From: Pseudofrankia saprophytica
GTDB lineage: Bacteria > Actinomycetota > Actinomycetes > Frankiales > Frankiaceae
Direction of reading: 5' to 3'
DNA length: 64,000 nucleotides
Assembly (NCBI RefSeq): GCF_000235425.2
Contig: NZ_KI912266.1
Location: 5,453,217-5,517,216, forward strand
Shown here piece by piece: positions 51,978-60,658 of this stretch. Each line of letters opens with the position of its first letter. The first letter of the stretch is position 1. Both the position numbers and the translations under genes were made by a program. A model generated the notes under the pieces. It saw nothing but the letters and a program-made list of their open reading frames with translations, ran no database searches and was not told the origin of the DNA.

Positions 51978-53606
51978 ATGGAACCGATGAGCCACGTCGA
52001 GGTCGCGCATGTCGAGTACCACCTGCCGGACGGGCAGGTGCTGCTCGACGACGCCTCGTTCCGGGTCGGGGATGGCGCCATCGCCGCGCTGGTCGGGGCC
52101 AACGGCGCGGGCAAGACGACGCTGCTGCGGATCATCACCGGCGAGCTGGCGCCGCACGCCGGCACGGTGACCGTCAGCGGGGGCCTGGGCGTCATGCCGC
52201 AGTTCGTCGGCTCGGTCCGCGACGACCGGACCGTGCGCGACCTGTTGGTCTCGGTCGCGGTTCCGCTCATCCGGCGGGCCGCGCGCGCCGTCGACGAGGC
52301 CGAGGTCGCGCTCGTCGAACGCGACGACGAGGCGGCGCAGATGAGCTACGCGCAGGCCCTCGCCGACTGGGCGGACGCCCGCGGCTACGAGGCCGAGACC
52401 CTCTGGGACATGTGCACGATGTCCGCGCTCGGCATGCCCTACGAGAAGGCGCAGTGGCGGGCCGTGCGGACGCTGTCCGGCGGTGAGCAGAAACGGCTGG
52501 TCCTGGAGGCCCTGCTGCGCGGCCCCGACGGGGTCCTGCTGCTCGACGAGCCGGACAACTACCTGGACGTGCCGGGCAAGCAGTGGCTCGAGGAGCAGCT
52601 GCGCGCCACCCGCAAGACCGTGCTGTTCGTCTCCCACGACCGCGAGCTGCTCGTGCGGGCGGCGCAGCGGATCGTCAGCGTCGAGCCGGGGCCGGCGGGA
52701 AGCGTCGTGTGGGTGCACGGTGGCGGCTTCGCCACCTACCACCAGGCGCGCGCCGAACGGTTCGAGCGGTTCGAGGAGCTGCGTCGGCGCTGGGACGAGA
52801 AGCACGCGCAGCTGAAGAAGCTCGTGGTGGACATGCGGCAGTACGCGTCGCGCAGCGACGAGATGGCCTCGCGCTACCAGGCCGCCCAGACGCGGCTGCG
52901 CAAGTTCGAGGAGATCGGCCCGCCGCCGGAACCGCCGCGCGAGCAGAAGATCACCATGCGGCTGCGGGGCGGGCGCACGGGCGTGCGGGCCCTCACCTGC
53001 AAGGGGCTGGAACTGACCGGTCTCATGCAGCCGTTCGACCTGGAGGTCTTCTACGGCGAACGGGTCGCCGTGCTCGGCTCGAACGGCTCGGGCAAGTCCC
53101 ATTTCCTGCGGCTGCTCGCGGGCGGCGACGTCGCCCACGAGGGCGAGTGGAAGCTCGGGGCCCGCGTCGTGCCGGGGCATTTCGCGCAGACGCACACCAG
53201 GCCGGAGTTGCAGGGGCGCACCCTGGTCGACATCCTCTGGGCCGACCACGCGAAGAGCCGGGGAGCGGCGATGAACGCGCTGCGCCGCTACGAGCTCGAC
53301 GGCCACGGCGACAAGCCGTTCGACCGGCTGTCGGGCGGCCAGCAGGCCCGCTTCCAGATCCTCCTGCTCGAGATCGGCGGCGCGACGGCGCTGCTGTTGG
53401 ACGAGCCGACCGACAACCTCGACCTGGCCTCCGCCGAGGCCCTGCAGAAGGGTCTGGAGTCATACGAGGGAACGACCCTGGCGGTCACCCACGACCGCTG
53501 GTTCGCCCGGTCGTTCGACCGTTTCCTGGTGTTCGGAACCGACGGCAAGGTTCGCGAGACTGCCAAGCCGGTCTGGGACGAACGACGGGTGCAGCGCGCC
53601 CGCTAG
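51978..53606 (+). CDS. ABC-F family ATPase (ribosome-associated type)
   Basis: This 542-residue soluble protein has two ATPase domains and no membrane part. First: Walker A GANGAGKTT, signature LSGGEQKRL, Walker B LLLDEPDN. Second: GSNGSGKSH, LSGGQQARF, LLLDEPTDN. The linker between them (RRRWDEKHAQLKKLVVDMRQYASRSDEMASRYQAAQTRLRKFEEIGPPPEPP) is the charged P-site tip-like segment of ABC-F proteins, which act on the ribosome in translation or antibiotic protection. The second Walker A has His after Ser, not Thr, but remains usable. ATG 51987 is an alternative start. Confidence 0.93.
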   Translation: MEPMSHVEVAHVEYHLPDGQVLLDDASFRVGDGAIAALVGANGAGKTTLLRIITGELAPHAGTVTVSGGLGVMPQFVGSVRDDRTVRDLLVSVAVPLIRRAARAVDEAEVALVERDDEAAQMSYAQALADWADARGYEAETLWDMCTMSALGMPYEKAQWRAVRTLSGGEQKRLVLEALLRGPDGVLLLDEPDNYLDVPGKQWLEEQLRATRKTVLFVSHDRELLVRAAQRIVSVEPGPAGSVVWVHGGGFATYHQARAERFERFEELRRRWDEKHAQLKKLVVDMRQYASRSDEMASRYQAAQTRLRKFEEIGPPPEPPREQKITMRLRGGRTGVRALTCKGLELTGLMQPFDLEVFYGERVAVLGSNGSGKSHFLRLLAGGDVAHEGEWKLGARVVPGHFAQTHTRPELQGRTLVDILWADHAKSRGAAMNALRRYELDGHGDKPFDRLSGGQQARFQILLLEIGGATALLLDEPTDNLDLASAEALQKGLESYEGTTLAVTHDRWFARSFDRFLVFGTDGKVRETAKPVWDERRVQRAR

Positions 53607-53807
53607 GCCAAAGGGCACGCGGCAATGGCGGAGCCTCGCGTGACCGGAGGCCGTCAGACACGGCCTAAGCCCCGCCGGGTCGGGGAGGCGACAGCGCCGG
53701 CGGATTGCCCCGCGTTGGCGAACATGCGACGTTTCGGACATGGCCTCGGATCTTGATGCCGATCTCGAGAGGGATTCCCGCGCGGAACTCGCCGACGGGG
53801 CGCCACC

Positions 53808-55601
53808 GTGGTGGCCTCCCGTGGTGCCGACCCGATGATCGTGCTGGGCGCCGAACTCGTGTGGGTGGACGTCGCGACCGCGGTGACGTTGCTGACCTGG
53901 GCGGCGGTGACGGCCGCGGTGGCACTGACCCGGCTGGGGATCAGGCGGGAGCTGCTGCACGAGGGACGGCCGGCCGAGGCGGGGCCGGAACCGGCGCTGG
54001 CCGCCGCCGTGGCCGCCTCCCCGACCCTGGCGGCGTCGACGGCGGTGGCGACCATCGTTCTCGACCTGGCGCGGCGCGGGCTCGTCGACATCTGGCGCGA
54101 CGACCGGTTCGGCGTGCTGGTCCAGTACACCGACGCCGGGTCCGGCCGCGGCGCGGACGATCCGCCGCTCGCCATGCACGAGACCGCCGTGCTGCGCCTC
54201 ATCGCGGTCCGCACCGCGCGGGGGCCACTGCCGGCCGGGGCGCTGTTCCAGGAGGCGGTGCCGTCGCCGTCGCGGTGGCGGGACGAGCTAGTGGCCGAGG
54301 CCGAACGCGCCGCCGCCCGGTTCCAGACCTCGCGGCGGCGCCGAGTCCGCCGCCTCACCACCGTCAGCGTCTTCCTGGTCCTCGCCGTCTCGACGTTCGC
54401 CGGGCTCGCCGCCGCGCGCCGTTTCGTGGAGCCGGAGGTCGAGACCGAGGACACCATCAACAGCCCCGCCGCGCAGTGGTTCCTCGTCTTCGTCCTCGTG
54501 CTGCTCGCCACCGCCACGATCTCGATGATCGTGATCGGCGGTGCGCGCAACGAGGACGACGGGCGCCGGCGCAGGCGCTGGCGACGGGTCGGCTCGGGCC
54601 TGGCCGCGGATCCCGACCTGGCGGCGGCCGGGCCGGAGGCGATCGGCGCCCTCGGTCACCGGCTGGTGTACGCCGCCGCGCTGGGGCACGCGCCCGCGGC
54701 GGTGAAGCCGTTCGAGTCCGACGAGTCGCCCGAGGCGGCGGCCTGGACCGCCCGCGGCGGCACGCCACGCCAGATCACCATCCGGTTCGAGACCGGGATC
54801 GACACCCGCGGTCTCGGCGCCTCCCGAGGTAACGACACCCATGGCGAAGCGCGCGAACGCTACGGGCCTGGCCGCCTCAGGTACCACACCGACGTCGACG
54901 ATCCGGCCGGCGGGACGGGCGCGGAGACGCTGGCCGCCGGGGAGGTGGTGCGCGTCTGGCACGCGCCGTCCGGCGCCTGGTGGCTGGCGGTGCACGACGG
55001 TGCCTCCGGCCACGCGGTCGCGCGCCGGCTCGGCCTGGACGCCGCGGTGTGCCCACCCGGCGTCGGATCGGTCGTGCGGCTGTCCCGGGACGTCGGCGCG
55101 CGTACCTGGTCGGTCGACGTCCTGGAGCTGGCGCCGGCACAGCTGGGCGTCGCCGCCAGGCCGGATCCGACGGCGCTGCTCGACGTCGCCGACCTGCGGC
55201 CGCTGTTTCCGGGCCGCCAGATCGAGGCCCTACCACTGGCCCTCGGGAATGTCAGCAGCTTCCGGGCCCGCGGGGCGGGCGGCCCCGCGGTGACCATCCA
55301 GTGCCTGGTGTTCACGGCTGGCCCGCTGCGGACATTGCTGATGGCCGGTTCGCGTCGGCGGCGGCTGCCCGTGCCGGGCCAGGTCTACCTGCGCGGCCGC
55401 GTCCGAGCGGTGGTCCTAGTCGGCGATCTCACCGTGGCCGTCGACATCACCGGGCGCCGCGTCGAGGATCGGCGGGCCCTGCTCACCACGCTGGCCTGGA
55501 CCGTGTCGGCCCGGCTCGGCGTTCCCGTCGGCGATCCCCCCGGCTCACCCACAGGGTCCGCGCACGAGCGTGTGACGCCTCAGGTGCGACGCGGCGGCTG
55601 A
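53808..55601 (+). CDS. Membrane protein with DUF2207-like organisation
   Basis: This 597-residue protein has a first membrane segment (DVATAVTLLTWAAVTAAVALTRLG), a cytosolic part with VATIVLDLARRGLVDIWRDDRFGVLVQYT and ETAVLRLIAVRTARGPLPAGALFQE, and two more membrane segments (VSVFLVLAVSTFAGLAAARR, WFLVFVLVLLATATISMIVIGG). A long C-terminal region of about 300 residues carries small beta motifs. The central layout resembles DUF2207 membrane proteins, but the long tail is not familiar. ATG 53835 is an alternative start. No operon partner is evident. Confidence 0.65.
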   Translation: MVASRGADPMIVLGAELVWVDVATAVTLLTWAAVTAAVALTRLGIRRELLHEGRPAEAGPEPALAAAVAASPTLAASTAVATIVLDLARRGLVDIWRDDRFGVLVQYTDAGSGRGADDPPLAMHETAVLRLIAVRTARGPLPAGALFQEAVPSPSRWRDELVAEAERAAARFQTSRRRRVRRLTTVSVFLVLAVSTFAGLAAARRFVEPEVETEDTINSPAAQWFLVFVLVLLATATISMIVIGGARNEDDGRRRRRWRRVGSGLAADPDLAAAGPEAIGALGHRLVYAAALGHAPAAVKPFESDESPEAAAWTARGGTPRQITIRFETGIDTRGLGASRGNDTHGEARERYGPGRLRYHTDVDDPAGGTGAETLAAGEVVRVWHAPSGAWWLAVHDGASGHAVARRLGLDAAVCPPGVGSVVRLSRDVGARTWSVDVLELAPAQLGVAARPDPTALLDVADLRPLFPGRQIEALPLALGNVSSFRARGAGGPAVTIQCLVFTAGPLRTLLMAGSRRRRLPVPGQVYLRGRVRAVVLVGDLTVAVDITGRRVEDRRALLTTLAWTVSARLGVPVGDPPGSPTGSAHERVTPQVRRGG

Positions 55602-55636
55602 TGGAGGCAGTGTCCGATCTCGGGCTCTGAGGCGGC

Positions 55637-57235
55637 CTAGTGGACGACGACGGCGGCGCCGTCGCTGTTGGCTCCTCGTCGGACCAGGAGGGCCAGCGCC
55701 GCGGCGACGAGGGTGGCGACGCCAGCGACGACGAGTGACGTGTGCAGACCGGTCATGAAGGCCGAGTGGCTGCCCGCCGTCACGGCGGCCTGCACCGATT
55801 CCGGCGCACCGGTGACCCTGGGCGCGACTCCCTGGCTGATGAGCTCGTTCGAGCCGGTCAGGCGGTTCGCGACGTCGGCGGGAGCGCCGGCGCCGGTCAG
55901 TTTGTCGATCAGAACCGAGCCCACCCGGCTGCTGAGGATGGAGCCCAGCACAGCGGTGCCGATGACGCCACCCAGCTGCAGTGCCGTCGTCTGCAGGCCA
56001 CCGGCGACCCCGGCGTCGTCCACCGGCGCGTTGCCGATGATCGCCTCCGCGCTCGCGGTGATGACCAGGCCCATCCCGATGCCGAGCATGAGAAGCGACG
56101 GCCACAGCGCGCCGAAACCGGAGCCGATCTCGAGCCTGGTCAGGAGGAGCAACGCGACCCCGGACAGGACGAGCCCGGCCACCATCGGCGGCCGGGGCCC
56201 GAAGCGCTCGGTGACGTGGCCGGAGATCGGCCCCATGATCATCATTACCAGAGACAGCGGCAGGATGTGCACGCCGGTCCCGATGGGCGAGACACCCTGG
56301 ACGTTCTGCAGGAACAGCGTGACGAAGAACAGCACGCCGAACAACGCGAAGAAGTTGATGACGAGGACCGCGCTGCTCACCGAGATCGACCGGTTGGTGA
56401 ACAGCCGCATCGGCAGCAGCGGAGCAGGCACCCGGGTTTCGATCACTACGAACAGAGCCAGCACGGCCAGGCCGGCGATGACGAAGGCGAGCGTCTTCAC
56501 ATCCGTCCACCCCCAGCTGGACGCCTTGATCAGGCCAAAAATGACGCCGAACAGGCCGCCGGACAGGGTGACGATGCCGGGAATGTCATGGCGCTGGCCC
56601 ACGCTCTCGCTCTGGGACTCGCGCAGCACTGCCAGGCCCACGCCCAGCGCGAGCGCGCCCATCGGCACGTTGATGTAGAAGACCGACTCCCAGCTCACGT
56701 GCTCGACCAGCAGGCCCCCGATGATCGGCCCGCCGGCGATCGAGACGGACGACGCGCCGCTCCAGATCCCGATCGCCCGGTTCAGCTCTCTGGGCGAGAA
56801 CGCGCCGCGCAGGATGGCGAGCGTGTTCGGCAGCAGCAGGGCTCCGAACGCGCCCTGGACCGCCCGGAACGCGATGATCCCGACGATGTTGCCGACCAGG
56901 CCGATCGCCAGCGATGAGAGACCGAACCCCACCACACCGATAAGGAAGATCCGCTTACGGCCGTAGCGGTCGCCGAGGTTTCCGCCGAAGATCAGCAGCG
57001 CCGCCAGGGCCAGCAGATAGGAGTTGGTGATCCACTGCAGGTCGGTCAGCGAGGCGTTGAGGTCCTCGGCGATCCGCGGGTTCGCGATCGACACGACGGT
57101 CCCGTCCAGGCCGACCATGATGACGCCGAGGGCAACGCTCACCAGGGCCCACCAGGGATTACCCCGCCGGCCAGTCGCGCCCGCCACCGAGGCGGAGCCC
57201 GTCCGATGATCATCGGCGACGACGTGCTGTGACAT
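55637..57235 (-). CDS. MFS drug exporter, DHA2 (EmrB/QacA) family
   Basis: This 532-residue transporter with 14 hydrophobic helices has the DHA2 signatures: MVGLDGTVVSIANPRIAEDLNASLTDLQWITNSYLLALAALLIFGGNLGDRYGRKRIFLIGVV (motifs D1 and A), GAFGALLLPNTLAILRGAF, and GAASSVSIAGGPIIGGLLVEHVSWESVFYINVPMG (motif C). This is a proton-driven multidrug or metabolite exporter. The start is ATG 57235 with AAGGGA upstream. It is divergent from a TetR regulator with three small dyads between, the usual arrangement for inducible efflux. Confidence 0.94.
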   Translation of the reverse strand: MSQHVVADDHRTGSASVAGATGRRGNPWWALVSVALGVIMVGLDGTVVSIANPRIAEDLNASLTDLQWITNSYLLALAALLIFGGNLGDRYGRKRIFLIGVVGFGLSSLAIGLVGNIVGIIAFRAVQGAFGALLLPNTLAILRGAFSPRELNRAIGIWSGASSVSIAGGPIIGGLLVEHVSWESVFYINVPMGALALGVGLAVLRESQSESVGQRHDIPGIVTLSGGLFGVIFGLIKASSWGWTDVKTLAFVIAGLAVLALFVVIETRVPAPLLPMRLFTNRSISVSSAVLVINFFALFGVLFFVTLFLQNVQGVSPIGTGVHILPLSLVMMIMGPISGHVTERFGPRPPMVAGLVLSGVALLLLTRLEIGSGFGALWPSLLMLGIGMGLVITASAEAIIGNAPVDDAGVAGGLQTTALQLGGVIGTAVLGSILSSRVGSVLIDKLTGAGAPADVANRLTGSNELISQGVAPRVTGAPESVQAAVTAGSHSAFMTGLHTSLVVAGVATLVAAALALLVRRGANSDGAAVVVH

Positions 57236-57285
57236 GGCGCCATCCCTTCGTCGAGCACGCGGCGGTCGTCGGAAGCGATACAAGT

Positions 57286-57335
57286 GGAGGAGATCTTCCG
57301 GATAACCCTAGCAGGGTAAACGGAGGATCGCCTCC
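57286..57335. promoter_or_regulatory. Three dyads between DHA2 exporter and TetR
   Basis: GGAGG-N4-CTTCC (57286-57299), ACCCT-AGC-AGGGT (57305-57317) and GGAGG-N4-CCTCC (57322-57335) stand in a row at nearly regular spacing. The outer two share half-sites, so the TetR product may bind both as a pair with the middle dyad as core promoter. Confidence 0.6.
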
Positions 57336-57358
57336 AGATAGGAAGGTAGGCTCGTCAC

Positions 57359-58093
57359 ATGGACGGTCCGCGACTCGGCGGGAACGAGGTGATGGCCGCC
57401 GGGTCGACCAGGCGGTCAGGCCCCGCGCTGCGGGTCGACGCCGAGCGCAACCGCGAGCGCATTCTGCGGGCCGCACGGGAGGTGTTCTCCGAGCGCGGCA
57501 TCGAGGTCGGCCTGGAGGAGATCGCGCGGCGCGCCGGGGTCGGCATCGCCACGCTCTACCGCCGGTTCCCGACCAGGGCCGACCTGCTCGAGGCGAGCAT
57601 CGAGGAGAACATCCGCGACTACCGGGCCGCCGTCGGCCGGGCGTTGGAGAACCCCATCCCCTGGGCGGGCTTCCGAGAGCTCATCGAGTACCTCTGCGGC
57701 GCGCAGGCGGCGGACGCGGGCCTGCGTGACCTGATCACCCTGCGGTTTCCCTCGTCCAGCGCGGTCGAGGAGCTCAAGGCGGAAGCACACGCGGAGCTGG
57801 AGGAGCTCGTCGCCCGGGCCCAGCGGAACGGCTCCCTGCGGCCCGACTTCGTCGCCGCCGACATCGGCCTCCTGCTGCTCGCCAACGCCGGACTGGCCGC
57901 CGCGACCCACGAGGCCGCGCCCGACGCCTGGCGCCGCTTCACCGCCTACCTCCTCGACGCCTTCCGGGCCGAGGGATCGACGCGGACCGATCCGATACCG
58001 GCCGCGCCCACCGCGGACCAGATCGAACGTTCCGTGCAGAGCATGGTCACCACGGTCCACCGAGGCCGCCCCCCGGTCCATCAGGATCTGTAG
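57359..58093 (+). CDS. TetR-family transcriptional regulator
   Basis: This 244-residue protein has an HTH: RNRERILRAAREVFSERGIEVGLEEIARRAGVGIATLYRRFPTRADLLEA. The C-terminal domain is longer than average with a Thr/Pro tail. It is divergent from the DHA2 exporter and is its probable repressor. ATG 57359 and a later ATG at 57392 are both possible starts; similarity begins near residue 25. Confidence 0.93.
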   Translation: MDGPRLGGNEVMAAGSTRRSGPALRVDAERNRERILRAAREVFSERGIEVGLEEIARRAGVGIATLYRRFPTRADLLEASIEENIRDYRAAVGRALENPIPWAGFRELIEYLCGAQAADAGLRDLITLRFPSSSAVEELKAEAHAELEELVARAQRNGSLRPDFVAADIGLLLLANAGLAAATHEAAPDAWRRFTAYLLDAFRAEGSTRTDPIPAAPTADQIERSVQSMVTTVHRGRPPVHQDL

Positions 58094-58257
58094 ACCGGCG
58101 ACCGCGACGCCCGTTCCCTCGATTCGGAAGGTCGGTTCGGAAGGCCGACGTCACAGGCCGCTTCAGGACACGTCCGAGCTCCGGTCACGGCCCGGGCGAG
58201 GCGTGGCTGCCGCCGGCCGGGTGGGTCGGCGTGCCGAGGCTCTGGCCTTTCTGACGA

Positions 58258-59103
58258 CTACCCGCGCTGATCGGGCAGGCCACGCCGAAGGGCGGTCGTC
58301 GCCAGGGTGGTGTAGCGCATCGTGAAGTAGCCGCCCAGGGAGTCGATGGCGTCCCCGACCGCGGCCAGTATCTCGGCCAGCTGGTCGGAGCGGAGCTGGG
58401 TGAGGCCGCCGGTGGTGGGGAGCAGGGCCAGCCACTGGTCGCGCGTGTAGGACTGCTCCCAGTCGAATCGCCATTGTTCCGGGTCGTCGAACCGTTCGGT
58501 CTCGCGGATCCTGTCGGCGATCATCGCGTACCCCGCCTGGTATATCTCCAAGGGGCGTCGAGCCGGCTGACCACGCAGCGGCGAATCGGGCGCCACCCGC
58601 CGGTAGGCGGCCGCGAACGGCTCGGCCACCTCGGCTGGCGGCTCGAACACGTGCCCGAAGATCGCCAGTCGCCCGTCCGGACGCAGCACCCGGGCCGCCT
58701 TTTCGGCACCGGTGACCGGATCCACCCAGTGCCACGACTGGGCGGCAACCACCGCGTCGAACGTCCGGCCCGCCGGCTGCCACGCCTCCAGGGTCGCGAC
58801 CTCGACCCGCACACCGCGGGATCGCGCGAAGTCGGCCATCCTCGCGTCCGGCTCGACGCCAAGCACGACGCAGCCGGCGGCCTTGAACTGCCGAGCCGCG
58901 ATGCCGGTCCCGCAGCCGACGTCGAGCACGTCACGCCCCGGGCTCCCCGCGACGATCCGCGCCACCAGCGCATCGGGGTAGCCGGGCCTGGCCTGGTCAT
59001 AGCGTCGCGCGTTCGTGCCGAACGACTCGGCCATCCGCCGGGCCTTGTGCAGCTCCGCTGGCGGTTCTCCCGTCTCACGCGGTTCTCGCGGCAAAGTGGG
59101 CAT
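58258..59103 (-). CDS. Class I SAM-dependent methyltransferase
   Basis: This 281-residue protein has SFGTNARRYDQARPGYPDALVARIV, motif I VLDVGCGTGIAARQF, VEPDARMADFARSRG, and AQSWHWVDPVTGAEKAARVLRPDGRLAIFGH, the pattern of the UbiE/Methyltransferase_11 group closest to trans-aconitate/biotin-type methyltransferases. The substrate is not evident. The start codon lies inside the left arm of a 16-bp palindrome, so expression is probably tightly controlled by the divergent TetR protein. Confidence 0.92.
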   Translation of the reverse strand: MPTLPREPRETGEPPAELHKARRMAESFGTNARRYDQARPGYPDALVARIVAGSPGRDVLDVGCGTGIAARQFKAAGCVVLGVEPDARMADFARSRGVRVEVATLEAWQPAGRTFDAVVAAQSWHWVDPVTGAEKAARVLRPDGRLAIFGHVFEPPAEVAEPFAAAYRRVAPDSPLRGQPARRPLEIYQAGYAMIADRIRETERFDDPEQWRFDWEQSYTRDQWLALLPTTGGLTQLRSDQLAEILAAVGDAIDSLGGYFTMRYTTLATTALRRGLPDQRG

Positions 59104-59132
59104 GCGCCCACTTTAATGGGCGCATGCCCACT
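59095..59132. promoter_or_regulatory. 16-bp-arm palindrome overlapping methyltransferase start
   Basis: The arms 59095-59110 and 59117-59132 are exact reverse complements around CTTTAA. Each half is itself a dyad (TGGGC-N4-GCCCA). The site includes the methyltransferase ATG (59101-59103) and lies 44 nt before the TetR GTG. Two adjacent TetR operators, or one high-affinity site, are likely. Confidence 0.85.
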
Positions 59133-59175
59133 GGGCTACGGAGGCCACCGGGCGGATCGATGGGAGGATCTGTGC

Positions 59176-59778
59176 GTGCCGACTGGGGTGCATCTTCGCG
59201 ACGCGCGGCAGCAGCTGTTCGACGCCGCCGAACGCGTACTGCTGCGGGCCGGGCCGCATGGCCTGACCAGCCGGGCCGTCACCGACGAGGCGGGCTGCGC
59301 CAAGGGCGTCCTGCACCGGCACTTCACCGACTTCGACGCCTTCCTCACCGAACTCGTGCTCGATCGGGCCGCGCAGCTCGAGACACGGGCCAGCGAGCTG
59401 CGCGAGTCCGCCGGCGCCGGCACGGTGGCCGACAACCTCACCAGCGCGCTGACCACGCTGTTCGGGCCGGTTCCGGTGGCGATCATCCCGCTCGTCACCT
59501 TCCGGGACGAGCTACGCGCTCGGCTGCGGCAAGCCCGGCCGGGAGGCGGCATCACGATCCTCGCCCAGGCCACGGCCGCGATCTCCGCCTACCTGGCCGA
59601 CGAGCGTGATCTCGGCCGTATCGCCGCCGATGCCGACATTGACTCGCTCACCCTCTCCCTGGTCGGTGGCGGGCATCTGCTGTTCGCGGACCGCGACCTG
59701 GGTGCGCCGGCCCCGGCAATCGTCAACAAGCTGGTGACAACGGTGCTCGCCGACGTCGTGCAACGGCGGCCACGCTGA
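59176..59778 (+). CDS. TetR-family transcriptional regulator
   Basis: This 200-residue protein has the TetR HTH: ARQQLFDAAERVLLRAGPHGLTSRAVTDEAGCAKGVLHRHFTDFDAFLTEL. The ligand domain contains a Gly-rich stretch (RQARPGGGITILAQATAAIS). The GTG start at 59176 is supported by GGAGG 9 nt upstream. It is divergent from a methyltransferase gene across the long palindrome at 59095-59132, which it probably binds. Confidence 0.93.
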   Translation: MPTGVHLRDARQQLFDAAERVLLRAGPHGLTSRAVTDEAGCAKGVLHRHFTDFDAFLTELVLDRAAQLETRASELRESAGAGTVADNLTSALTTLFGPVPVAIIPLVTFRDELRARLRQARPGGGITILAQATAAISAYLADERDLGRIAADADIDSLTLSLVGGGHLLFADRDLGAPAPAIVNKLVTTVLADVVQRRPR

Positions 59779-59848
59779 CGGCCGAGAATGTCGGAGGCTT
59801 GCCAGGTAAATGTCAGGATTCTTGTCTGGTCAGTGCCCGGTCCGTACC

Positions 59849-60583
59849 ATGAGCCGCGTGGCCAGTGAATCCGAACGCGTCAGCCGACTGCTCGACGCAC
59901 AGACTAAGGCGTCCGAGCTTCTTCGCGAGGTCGAACGTCGTGGCCTCATTTCCGCGGGCCGGAGCGAGCAACGTGTCAGTAACGACATCCGCGACCTCGC
60001 CACGCAGCTGTTCGGCGTGCGCCAGCACTGGCACAAACGCATCGTCCGGGCGGGTCCGAACACCCTCCAGCCATACGACGAGAATCCTCCCGACCGGGTG
60101 ATCGGCGATGACGACATCGTGTTCTGCGATTTCGGCCCCGTTTTCGACGGATGGGAGGGCGACTACGGGCGGACCTTCGTCCTGGGCGACGACCCGGTCA
60201 AACATCGCCTGCGTAACGACCTGTCACTGGTGTTCGAGGCCGGGCGCCGCCACTTCGAGGATCACCCGGACATCACCGGGGAGCAGCTGTTCGCCGCGGT
60301 CGAGAAGCTCGCGGCCGACGCCGGCTGGGAATACGGGAGCCCACTCGCCGGCCACCTCGTGGGCGAGTTCCCGCACGACCGTATCCCCGGCAACCGCGTC
60401 GAGTACTACATCACGCCGGGAAGCCAGCACCCGATGCGCCGGACGGACTCCGCCGGGCGGCCGTGCCACTGGATCCTCGAGATCCACCTCGTCGACCGGG
60501 AGCGGGGGTTCGGCGGGTTCTACGAGACCCTGCTCGACCTCGGCCACACCGCTTCGCCCGGCCTCACCGACGCGATTCGATAA
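59849..60583 (+). CDS. M24-family metallopeptidase
   Basis: This 244-residue pita-bread fold protein has IVFCDFGPVFDGWEGDYGRTFVLGDDP with two metal-binding Asp, GHLVGEFPHDRIPG with the His, and ILEIHLVDRERGFGGFYETLLDLG with the Glu ligands. It lacks the long N-terminal domain of Xaa-Pro dipeptidases, so it is a compact aminopeptidase or methionine-aminopeptidase-like enzyme. Start may be ATG 59849 or GTG 59858; the open frame reaches 59810. Stand-alone gene, specificity unknown. Confidence 0.88.
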   Translation: MSRVASESERVSRLLDAQTKASELLREVERRGLISAGRSEQRVSNDIRDLATQLFGVRQHWHKRIVRAGPNTLQPYDENPPDRVIGDDDIVFCDFGPVFDGWEGDYGRTFVLGDDPVKHRLRNDLSLVFEAGRRHFEDHPDITGEQLFAAVEKLAADAGWEYGSPLAGHLVGEFPHDRIPGNRVEYYITPGSQHPMRRTDSAGRPCHWILEIHLVDRERGFGGFYETLLDLGHTASPGLTDAIR

Positions 60584-60658
60584 GCCGACGCCATTCGGCA
60601 AGCCGGCGCGATCCGATCCCGGCGACGTCCTGTCATCTCCCGGCCAGGCGGTCGTCGC

